DNA of 64,000 bases. It comes from Bugula neritina. Its lineage: Eukaryota; Bryozoa; Gymnolaemata; Cheilostomatida; Bugulidae. Every line of letters starts with the position of its first letter. Position 1 is the first letter of the stretch. This document shows positions 27,441-38,500 of this stretch, piece by piece. The notes under the pieces are model-generated. The model searched no databases. It was given only the letters and a program-made list of their open reading frames with translations, and was not told the origin of the DNA. A program made the translations under genes and the position numbers. The DNA lies in assembly GCA_964035545.1 (NCBI GenBank), contig OZ037766.1:4563722-4627721 (forward strand), in the 5' to 3' direction.

Positions 27441-27806
27441 ACTGAAAGTTCTCTAGCTGTAATACGCTGCCAGGGAAAATTTGTTTTTAATGAATAATAG
27501 AGTTATCTTACCCAGCAGTTCAACGAACGGGGCATAATGCGTACAAGTGATGGAGTTATCTTTCTTGTATCATGGAAAGAAGTGTATATCCAGCTGGTGC
27601 AGTTGCTACTGCATGCCAATTTATTATTACTTTTTAGTGTCAATGCCAACATTTGACACACTGAAATGTAGTCACTGGTATTTAAAATTTTATAAACCTA
27701 TAACTGTTGGTTCGCGTCTACAACTGTGGTCATTTACATTGTTATAAAAAGACAAGTGTAGTAGAGTTTTGACTATTACTAATATATCGATCTAATATAG
27801 CCAGGC

Positions 27807-27808
<2 letters not shown>

Positions 27809-27896
<88 letters not shown>
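27809..27896. repeat. (TA)44 dinucleotide tract
   Basis: Uninterrupted TA dinucleotides over 88 bases. Such tracts are slippage-prone and can extrude cruciforms. Assembly length here may be unreliable. Confidence 0.97.
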
Positions 27897-27898
<2 letters not shown>

Positions 27899-29011
27899 CA
27901 TATAAATGACAAATATGCCTAAATACTGTAGACTTAACTTAAATTACTCTTCAAAGTAACTATATATTACAGACATTGATTAATGATTTGCTTAATGATT
28001 TTCATGAGAAAGATGGCAACAGAAAAACCTCCAGGTTTTGCTACTGTTTGCTGAAGTGAAGTTTAAAAAGTTTTGTATGATGCATTCAAAAACTTATATG
28101 CATACAAAAACATAGACATTAAAATCTTCTAATTTTATAAAGCCATCACCAGTATACAATTAGAATTAGAAGGTATTGAACCCCTCACCTATGATGGTTT
28201 GTTGAGGAAAAAATAAACTGTTTCAGTGAAATCAATAGACGTATATTTATCTGACTTTTGACTGATACAAAACTAAGTGAAACAAAAATTCTAAACTCTG
28301 AATATACAGTTTGTGGGAAAATAGACAATGATTGATTTAGGAACAAACAAAAAACAAGATGGTGAGTGAACAGAAATGTGTTTGCTCTCAGTTTGAGATT
28401 ATAAAGAAATTAGATACATTACACATGTGTGGTTGTACAACCTCTGTTGGTGTGCTACAATTCATCTACAACATCAAAAAGAATACTACTTCAGTCTAAC
28501 TAATAATCAGAAGCTACAATAACAAAAATCGTAGAAATAACAGCCCAGTGAGAAGGCCCACATTGTATTGACAATTCTGCAGCAAACCTAGTAAAGCAAA
28601 ATTATAAAATCAAGGCATTGTTACACAACACTGGATGTGGCATTGCAACATGGAGATCGTGACATCACGTTCACACGACAGTAATTGTGTTAGCATGACA
28701 TATATAACGAGTAACGTCACTGCAATAAGGTCAATATTGCAGTTGCCACTCAACTTATCAGGTAATGATAAGTTGAAAAAATTCAAATGAATTAAATACA
28801 ACCTGGCAAATTAAGTCAAATACCATTTAAACATTACTTTTGTATACAGCTAAATATATATTGGATCAAATTATTATGCAAACATTATGTCACCAACATT
28901 TTGTGGACACACATATTATAAGACTACGAGCACAATACGGCTAAAATAAATCAATAACTGACTTTTTTTAGTCTAAAATCTTGAATAATTACCTAAACAT
29001 TTGCCTAGTGA

Positions 29012-32000
29012 CTAGGCGTATTGCCCAGAATATAAGTATATAAACACAGCGTAAATAATAGTAACTAGAGAGGTCTTGAAAAACTCAGCATGAAACACGA
29101 GGCACAAGACTAGATAGAGCCCCGTTGCGGAGCACAAGGTCATTGTGTCTAAAGTCCGGTACTTCCTCTTTTGGCCAGCAGGTAATTTACTCGACTCATT
29201 CATCATAGCATCAATATCTATCTTAGGCTTCCCACTGTCTTTACCTGACTTAGACTTTGGTTTAGGTGATTTTTTGGACTTAGTTTTGCGGTTTTTACCT
29301 TTTTCAGAATTTGAATTTTCAATATTTTCTTTATGTTTTTCATTTTCTGAGTCTGTAGAAGTCTTCTCAGCTGCAACATAGTTAAAAAGACAAGTTATTG
29401 TGTTGGATGAAATAAGACAAGTTACTAAATAAATGCATCTATATATTACATGCATCAACTTAATCAAATTGAACTCAAATTTACTGAGTCAACTTGACAA
29501 CCCTCTGGTTAAACAATGACCTTGACATCTGACCTACAGTACATCAACCTGATCTCTAACCTGTCTCAACGATGTTTATACATTGCCCGTCTTCTATTCT
29601 CTGATTTTCTTCTTTACACTTACAATCAAAAGACCCTTCCGTATTTACACAAATAGCACCGGGTACTCTGTCACACAGCTCAGGCTTCAACGAGCACTCA
29701 TCAATATCTGCACAAACAACTGAACATAACTGACACAATTCATCGCTATGTTGGCAACAGTAGACTAGATATCAAACAGAAATAAATAATATAATAAGAC
29801 AATAAAAATATAATGATTAAACAACCTAGCAGACCATGTTTTGATGTATATGTCACAGCCATACATACATGTGTGCATCACTTGGTCACAGGTTATAAAT
29901 TAGATACTTAGCCAACAGTATGTGGTCACAGAATATCAAGTGTAAATATTCACCCATCAGGAGTTACAGAGATGACATAGTGTAGAGAGAGTAATAGAAA
30001 AGTAAAGCAGTGAAGAACCGAGATACGTAACTTAGCCTGCAGACGCTAGTACAAGTATAGGTGCGTATAAGACACACCCCCGTCTAACCTTGACACGACG
30101 AGGTTGTCTCATTAGAATCTGTTTTCTCATAACCTGGAACACAGTCTTTGCAGTCGGTTGATTTAGAGCCGGTACAAGATGAGCACAAGGGACTGCATGC
30201 TAGTGGGAAATAAAATCATCAACTAAGTTTCAAAGTCAAGCAATGTTAAATAGAAAGACATGGATTTGAGTGGAAATTATCTGGCTGTACAATGACTATT
30301 CCTAGAACATTTTTTTATTTTGAGGATGAAACTTTTGTAGTTGAAATATATTTTTATTTAAAAACAACAAGTAATGGATCGGTTTATTTTTGACCCGAGA
30401 AACTTAAGAAATAACATAATTTATAAATTAATAAAAAATAAAGTTGAAAATGCCTTCAATCTTACATAAAGTAGTTTAGCAAATTAGTCAAATATACTTC
30501 GTTTGAAATTACTATTAAAAGCAAATGATCTAATTATTATTTTCTATTTTTGAAAGAACCACTAGATTGTTTTAGATAGACTTTATTATAAACTTATATT
30601 GTTCTCCTTCAGAACACTATTTTTTGCATTGGCAAAAATAGTTAAAGAGTGTTCAGTGAGTCAAAGCATGTATTAAAAATGCAGTATCAAAAATTAAATT
30701 ACTGATCAAAATAAAAATTGCTTTCAAAAATACAGAATATTTTCTAGTATTTTATGCAATTGGCAAATATTTTTCTATTATTTCAACATTATTTTTTGTG
30801 TAACCAATTAGGCCACATTATGAAAAAGAAGACAACTTCCCAGCTACTTTAAAGTTAATAATTTTTATTTATAATAGTCTATGATTACGATAAAATATCA
30901 ATTAATATATTGGGAAAATCTAGACTACAAGAGGAGCTAGTGCTACGCCGCAAACTGACCTTCACAGGTGTATGAGCCCGCACTGTTCACACAGTAAGTT
31001 GCACTGTTAGACTCACAAGGATTGTCTTCTCCATCACACTCATCAACGTCTGTAATATTTCAACAGGGCTAGAGGTGAGAGTTTATAACAGCAAACGAGT
31101 GGAATGTTTCCAAAAGAGTTAGTATGCAACTATTAAGTTTAAAAGAGCTACAAAATACATGTAAATCACAGTTCATCAACATGTAAAATAGATGGACTTC
31201 GCACATTTAGAGTTCTATCTACACTCCACCCACATAATGCTCTAAGACAATAAAATACAAAATGTTCAGACCAACAGCAAGCTAGAAGATGGGAAATTAT
31301 TTCAGTCAACCTTGACAGCCAGAGTTGTCCTCCCATACATAGCCTTCTGCACAGTCATCACAAGCCTTAGGACCCGCACCACTGCATGTATCTTCACATG
31401 AAACATCACACTCTGTAAATAGGATTTATTTATTATAATGGAGTCAGTGTCAATTTTCTTCCTTATTTTGTAATTAGCATGCTACCAAGCACCAAAGTGT
31501 ATAACACAGTAAATGCTATGGCACCTATAATATTCAATAGTTGAACTCAAGCAACACTTAGACGATAACCAATTATCGTCTGAAGTTTTATCCATAAAAC
31601 AGATATTTCTTGTTCATTTTTGATCAGATTAAAACCAATTCTTCAAAAGCCATTCACCAAAAAGATGCACTTTCCTTAGTGATAAATTCCCTAATATGAA
31701 TAAAAAAAAATCACGCAAGTTTAATAGTCATCATCTCTGTGAAAAAAACCCCTGATGGAAAGATTTTTTGTTTAATCGGGCTAAGGACTTATTCAGATGA
31801 GGCACAGGAGCAATTATGACTGGATGCTCTCCCTAACATCACCAATGGCCTTTGTCATAGCTTGAACCCATGATGCCGTGTTTACTAGGCAAACGCTCTA
31901 ACCCCTAGGCCACAACTGCTCCCTAATATAATTAAACAATAAAAAAATAAAGTAAGGAAAGACAACTACAACTAGAAAATAATGTGCTAGTTTCTACATA

Positions 32001-33584
32001 CTGAGGCAGACTTTGATAGAACCAGTCAACTGTTCATAATATTCTTCAGCACAATCTTCACACAGTTCCCCGGAATAGCCTGAGTCACATTCACACTTTC
32101 CACTTCCTGAGCGAGTGCCGTCCCCCTACAACGTACACCACCCAAAACTTATAGTCATATCAAAAGACACATATATTACAAGTATAGAAAAACATAATGA
32201 TTAAAATATTTTATCAACAGCCTTAATTACTACTCACTAATCAAAAATCAACATGTCTAAGTTTGGTTAAAGTAGTCTTAAACTGTAATAGAAAGGTTGA
32301 AACTGAACTCACTGAACATTTTCCATGTGAAGAGCAAATTCCTCCCCCAGATGTAGGGCAGTCTGTGCAATCCTTCCCGTACTGACCTTGTGGACAGCAG
32401 GCTACGAAGAAACACACACATATGTCATTACATTAATACAAACAATCCTCAAAACACTCCGGGTTTATTGTTCTTTCTGCTTACCTTTAGAGGTTTGTAT
32501 ACAGAGGTGTTCCTTCAGACTATCTGCTGAATCTTCATTCTTATAGACATTAAAATACCAGTCCTCTATTGACTCTTCATGGTTCTCGTAAAACATGTGA
32601 CACTAAAAGTTAGTCACACACATTTTTTATACACCATGCTGCTACATCTAAACACCTTCTTAGCAATAAGGTATCATCAGCTGTTTATCATCATTTCAAG
32701 TGTTGCAAATAGAGAAGCTACACTCAGGTGCTCTTTGTGTGAATACAAATAAACATTAATTAGTAACATATTACAACGTACTACAATACAAACCTTTTTC
32801 TCATTATCAGTGCATATATGGTGCTCCACTATTTCTACTAGTCGGGTTTCACTACAAATATGAATTAAAATAAGCTGTAGTGAATTAATGCTTTTACCAT
32901 GACCTTTTACCTTGACTTACTCATGTCAAAGTGCATCTGAAATTTCCCATAAATGATAAAAACTTAACAATATCTTACTTATAATATTTATAATTTTCAT
33001 CAGTTGTATAAAACAGTTATAAAGTGACTTCTTGTCATAGTTAGCCAATTATATTTATGCACCACAAAAGCTGAGAGAGAACCACTACACCAACAGCGAA
33101 CATGATTTACCTTGTTTTCCATTTTCCTAAACTGTTTTCTTCCCAGTTGGTATTTCCTCCTCCAAAATTTGATTTCAAAGTTTTTTGTAGGCCCTAACAG
33201 TTTACATTGAAAGATAAAATTTAAAAATTGGAAAACTGAATGTATTAGCTTATTTAACAACAGCACATCAATTTTGCTAAACTCAATTATTTGAAAACCG
33301 ACTATTATCTAGAGTTATACATCGCCTAGAGTAAAATAGCTGCAATATCGTCACAAAAAGATAATGTAAAAATAATGGTATTTTATACTGTACACTAATG
33401 TTAGAAATGGTTATATATAGGAAAAATTAGGCTAAATTGTGAAACAGAATAAACAACAAACCTTATTGAAATCACCCACTATGTCTTGACATATTTCACA
33501 TTGTGATTTGGCCAAAGAAAGTGCAAAGAAAGAGCTAATAACTATTGAGATCTTGGAAAGTGCATGAAGCGACAGAGTATGCAT
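29012..33584 (-). CDS. CRELD1: CRELD family protein (cysteine-rich with EGF-like domains), CRELD1-like
   Basis: Eleven exons join in phase: 33584-33462, 33193-33111, 32851-32794, 32602-32485, 32401-32313, 32125-32002, 31412-31311, 31049-30960, 30199-30089, 29707-29561 and 29370-29012 (stop TAG), giving 467 residues. After a signal peptide the mature protein opens with CEICQDIVGDFNKGLQKT, the CRELD signature with a CxxC motif, then FGGGNTNWEE. EGF-like and furin-like cysteine repeats follow, with two calcium-binding EGF domains (DVDEC and DIDEC). Residues about 349-420 form a Lys/Ser-rich linker. Two hydrophobic segments end the chain (about 427-441 and 447-463), as in membrane-anchored CRELD1 and unlike soluble CRELD2. 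The family assists folding and secretion in the ER; CRELD1 has been linked to calcineurin signalling and receptor maturation. The start ATG lies two bases after an acceptor, so an upstream untranslated exon is expected. Confidence 0.92.
31735..31925 (-). mobile_element. tRNA-derived SINE-like element
   Basis: On the minus strand, starting near 31922, the sequence has a strong RNA polymerase III box A (TGGCCTAGGGGTTAGAGC) and a box B-like word (GGGTTCAAGC) at tRNA-like spacing. About 100 bases of non-tRNA body follow, ending near a run of T/A at 31735. This is the architecture of a tRNA-derived SINE. The box B departs from consensus (GGTTCGANTCC), so it is likely an old copy. It sits in CRELD intron 6. 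I did not see clear target-site duplications and cannot name the family. Confidence 0.65.
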
Positions 33585-33999
33585 GTCTAAAAATAACATT
33601 ACAAATATAAAGACTACAGTAACTATAGAAAACAAAGCATAGTATACTATTATGAAAATCATATCAATTTCAAGATAAAATGGGTATAAAGCATGCATAC
33701 TACCCTCAACAAAGTTAAAAACAACACCTTCAAGTAAATGAGAACAGTAAGTCGGCAAAATTAACTTCTGAAATTTATTTTTTGAGAATAGTGCCCATTT
33801 ATAAGACTGTTATAAATTAGCATCATTTGTAATAACACGTAATATAAAAATGCAAAAACTGTATTCCACATTACAAAGCCTACCCCTATGAAAATTTGAA
33901 ACTTGCAGCCTTCTGATCTCACATGCTGTTGAAAAATTCTTCAAGACATTTTATGATCATCAGAAAGTCTAGCGATTCACTCTACACACACACGCATGC

Positions 34000-34790
34000 A
34001 CGCACAACCACATATGATTATTATATTCACTTTCAGTTTCACTCAATCACAATGATATTTAATTTAATATTTACTTTGAGACTGAGTATCTCTCTAGTTT
34101 AAGAATCACTTAAGCCATAGTGATACTTAAACCAGAGTATCACTATAGTTAAAGTTAAACCATAGTGATACTCTGATAGTCATACTGCTACTCATAGTCA
34201 ACACTCGATGTTTAGTATTATGATTATGCCATAAGCATACTACTAGTACCACTAGTAATAATAGTAATAGCAAGAGTCGTACTAACTACAAACTCTAAGT
34301 CTAGTGCCATACTCATACTATTACTCATAGTGCGTCACTATGAGTATGAGTATGACTCTGAGACATGAGTATCAGTATGGTAGTATTGCTATTACTATTA
34401 GTATTAGTATTGTAATCATAGTGATAATCATATTTATAGTTATAGCTATAGTAATAGTCACTATGACTAGGGTAAGACTAAGAGTAAGTGAAAGTGAAAG
34501 TCAATAGCCAAAGTCATACTGATACTTAATCTCATACTGATACTGATGATACTGATCGTCATAGTGCTACGATACTGATAGTCATTGTCATAGTCATGCT
34601 CATACTGTTATACTCATATACATAGTGGATGCTGATAGTCATACTGATACTCGTACTCATAGTCATATTGATACTCATACTAAGTCTAATCTGTAATCAT
34701 ACTCATAGTCATACCGGTACCCATGGGCCATGGCCATAGTCGTAAGTCATACTGATACTGATTCACTCTGATGCTCACTTTCACTTTGCT
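34000..34790. repeat. Third field of degenerate short motifs
   Basis: It is dominated by shuffled words CATACTGATA, ACTCATAGTCAT and ATAGTGATAC with frequent reversal of orientation. It contains an exact 22-nt match (34390-34411) to 26858-26879 and a hairpin-forming segment at 34308-34358. Confidence 0.6.
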
Positions 34791-35333
34791 GTTTGTAATA
34801 AAAAATATCACAAGAAGTTAATTGAAAAATATTGCACTTGGTGATAAAATCTGTGAGTTTATTTTGTCACATCAATAAACCATAAACTTTCTAATGAAGT
34901 TTTTGTCATAAATCAAAATAGTTTAGAGTTCAGACGATTGATTACTGCAATTTCAGGTCTCGGACTTTCTTCATTTGTTTACGTTTTTATCCAATTAAGT
35001 TTTTACACGTATTTGCTGCGGCATACAGCCTTGACCGTAATCTGCAAGCACTTGGTCTATGCCACTGAGCATTATTGAGTTCATCGGTCTATGCGCTGTA
35101 TGGAATCATAGTTGATGTTGGCTAACGAATACAGGAGGGAGTAAGTCCGAATCTAGCTATTTTTGCCATAAAATAAACTTGCCAATTAAATTATATATTT
35201 AATAGCTCCACACTAGGGCATTTTGTAGGTATAAGTTGCCAATGTAAATGTTTGCTGAGTATAAGAAATAACCATTTAAGGGACGACTAAGCTACTGGAA
35301 CACTGACAACTCCAATCATAAGAATGATCAAAT

Positions 35334-35339
35334 TTTATT
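35334..35339 (-). terminator. Candidate polyadenylation signal of the CECR2 gene
   Basis: AATAAA on the minus strand, about 220 bases after the CECR2 stop codon at 35560-35562. The position suits a 3' untranslated region, but AT-rich DNA makes chance occurrence possible. Confidence 0.4.
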
Positions 35340-35559
35340 CATTTCATGCACTTGAGCTGAAAGCTCAAAAAACATCATCAATACTAAAACTTGTAATATT
35401 TACAAATGGTAACAAATAATACATATTATCTACAAATTTCTTCTTACAAGCATTTCTCATATTTAAATTAGTGGTGCTCAAGTTAGAGGTTTATATACAA
35501 CTTCATTGGTATAAAAATGAAATCACAAAAAAAATCATTTTCCTAAATGACGAATGAAA

Positions 35560-38500
35560 CTATGCGACTCTCTTATATGGAGGAGCAGAAGTGACATTTT
35601 CTACTGAGCTACGTTTCAGTTGAGCAACTAGTCCTTCAAAGGGTTGCTGAGGTCTAGTGATTTCTTGCACTTTAACAATGTTGTTGTCCCCGCCATTGGA
35701 CTGTTGCAGCGGGGGTGAAGTGAATCCATTAGAACCTGAGCTAGAATTAGACTTGCTAAGCCAGCGTGCGATATCAGCGCTTCTGTCACCACGGTTACCA
35801 GAGCTAGAATCAGGTGACTGCACAGAATTCAGATGTTTAGTGAGAGAAGACGTGTCACCAGTCTTTTCACACGCATGAGTAGGTTTAACATCGAGAGTAG
35901 ACATGCTAGAAATCCCGTTACTAGTATTTTGGACATTAGTTAGAGAGTTGCTTCTAGCTATACCAAATACTCGTCCGGATGGATTGGTGCTAGGCAATGG
36001 CATATCAGTTAATATCTGTTGGGATTGGGACATTGCCAATAGTCTAGACGACTGAGAGGGAGAGTTATGGGACATAACATAGTTGTATTGATTAGCCCCG
36101 CCACCATCTGATTCCTCGGACCCACTGCTATCTTCAGAAGAGGAAGAAGCAGTTTCAGCAACGACTCGCTTTTTATTCTGTGGCTACAACAAAACAAGGT
36201 AATGTTGGAAATATAAGTTGCGTAAAGTTCAAACTTGTTCAACACTTTCAACTATAGGATTCCAATTTATTGTATTGTTATTTTCTTTAGAGTTTTCTTC
36301 AAATTATTAGTAATACGAGATAACAGAAGGAAGTAAATCTGAACTTATAACAGTTGCCTCTTGAAAACCAGTCTTAAAATACCAAAATATTAAAATCCAG
36401 TCTAAATATAGCAAAATTGTTGAAACTAAATTCTGTAATGTACCTTTTGCATACTGGTTTTAGACATTGCGTTGGCTCGTCGTTTTGTACCAGTTTTCTG
36501 ATTATTATTCTTCTGCTTTGGCTTAGTATAGGAGGAGTCACTGTCAGATCCACTCTCCTCGGTCTGGCTGGCCGTAGACTCAGCAGAACTCTCTCCCTTC
36601 TCCATCCTACCAGCTCTCACCTGCGCCTGCCTCTGAACTCGCTGGGCTTGTGCGGGAAATGACTTCTCAATTAAACTCTCAAACTTTTCTTTCAAGTTCA
36701 AGGCCATTCTACCATACTCTACAGAAAACAACAATACAACAAGTTAGAACATTTGCAAGTGTTGAATACAAGAAATGACAACTCCCACATTACATGTAAT
36801 GCAAAACCCACCACTATCCGCTCCGTTATACTTTGTACAGTTGGTTACTATAAGGTTGAAGTCGTCCACAAACTGCTGCTTAGTGCGATATTCCTTCCTG
36901 GTAGACTTCCTGCGCAGCACAGAGATGTCCATTGGAGTATCAATGATGTCAAAATAATCCGGGGCCATTTCCTTTGTCACTGGTTCTAAGAAGGGCCAGC
37001 AGTTGCTGTTCCTCTGTAGTTGATATAAAACTGCAAGAGAAATGAGATTCCGTACAATGATTGGACAGAGCTTTTTTACAGTCAGTAATAACTAACATGG
37101 CGGAGTTTAGAACAGATGCGACACACAAGTTTTCACCCGACCATTATGAAGAGATGCCAGTTGCCCTGCCAGTAATTGCCTAAGAGAATATCTTCAAACA
37201 AACGCATATATTCTTACGTTTGTGTAATTTTTCGTATTCTTTAGGACCGAGTTGATCAGAGTTATACTCCATTTTATTTTGAGGTCTCCTGCCCCTTCTT
37301 TGACGGGATGTAATCTGAGTACCACCGGCAGTCTTGTTATACTCTTCCCAGTCTGTTTCCTAAACATATGACAGTCTATTTAGCATTTACTAATGATGTT
37401 GAACAAAGAAATACCAACAGCCTGTTTTTTATTCAGCAAAATAGTTTTTCAAGTGAACTATTGAAAATTTTGAAATGTGAAAATAAAGTATTTAAGCATT
37501 AGTGACTGCATTAATTCCACACAAGCCATAAATCTAGAAATAAAGTGATTTTCCTGGCTTCTTATTATTTCCATCAGATTTATTAGTAATAATAAGAAAA
37601 TGCTCATATAAGTTGCATAATGTTGAAAAATGCTACTGTTAATTCAACTGTCCCAATGACAACAAGCTAGAGATTAGGTCTGCACATGCATAATGTATTT
37701 ACTAAGTCATAGTTGACTAGCATACCAAGTTATAGTTGACTAGCATACTAAGTTATAGTTGACTAGCATACTAAGTCATAGTTGACTAGCATACTAAGTC
37801 ATAGTTGACTAGTATACTAAGTTATAGTTGACTAGCATACTAAGTTATAGTTGACTAGCATACTAAGTCATAGTTGACTAGCATACTAAGTCATAGTTGA
37901 CTAGCATACTAAGTTATAGTTGACTAGCATACTAAGTCATAGTTGACTAGCATACTAAGTCATAGTTGACTAGCATACTAAGTTATAGTTGACTAGCATA
38001 CTAAGTCATAGTTGACTAGCATACTAAGTCATAGTTGACTAGCATACTAAGTTATAGTTGACTAGCATACTAAGTCATAGTTGACTAGCATACTAAGTCA
38101 TAGTTGACTAGCATACTAAGTTATAGTTGACTAGCATACTAAGTTATAGTTGACTAGCATACTAAGTCATAGTTGACTAGCATACTAAGTTATAGTTGAC
38201 TAGCATACTAAGTTATAGTTGACTAGCATACTAAGTTATAGTTGACTAGCATACTAAGTCATAGTTGACTAGCATACTAAGTCATAGTTGACTAGCATAC
38301 TAAGCCATAGTTGACTAGCATACTAAGTTATAGTTGAGTAGCATACTAAGTTATAGTTGACTAGCATACTAAGTCATACTCGTGTCTCTCACCTCCGACT
38401 CTTCATCAGACATGCTATTATCGTCAGCAGAGTTGAACGTCTCAAAGGCAGCGTTGTGCTCCCTCATCATCGCTCTCATAGCTCTGGCTACAAACAAACA

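Larger units (their letters stand above)
25772..29011. other. Intergenic region between FAM8A1 and CRELD genes
   Basis: FAM8A1 starts at 25771 and CRELD stops at 29012, both on the minus strand. No coding sequence is supported here: short ORFs around 27.55-27.75 and 28.6-28.8 kb lack family similarity and splice context. The interval holds a degenerate-motif field (26.43-27.44 kb) and a (TA)n tract (27809-27896). The FAM8A1 promoter and the CRELD 3' untranslated region should lie at its two ends. Confidence 0.55.
33587..35559. other. Region between CRELD first coding exon and CECR2 stop
   Basis: Both neighbouring genes are on the minus strand. The interval should contain the CRELD promoter and 5' untranslated exon(s) near 33.6-34 kb and the CECR2 3' untranslated region near 35.3-35.56 kb. 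The middle (34.00-34.79 kb) is a degenerate-motif field. No CDS is supported. Confidence 0.55.

Noticed and set aside
33000-33266. 88-codon minus-strand ORF
   Set aside because: A shadow in the wrong frame over CRELD exon 33193-33111, whose correct frame encodes GLQKTLKSNFGGGNTNW.
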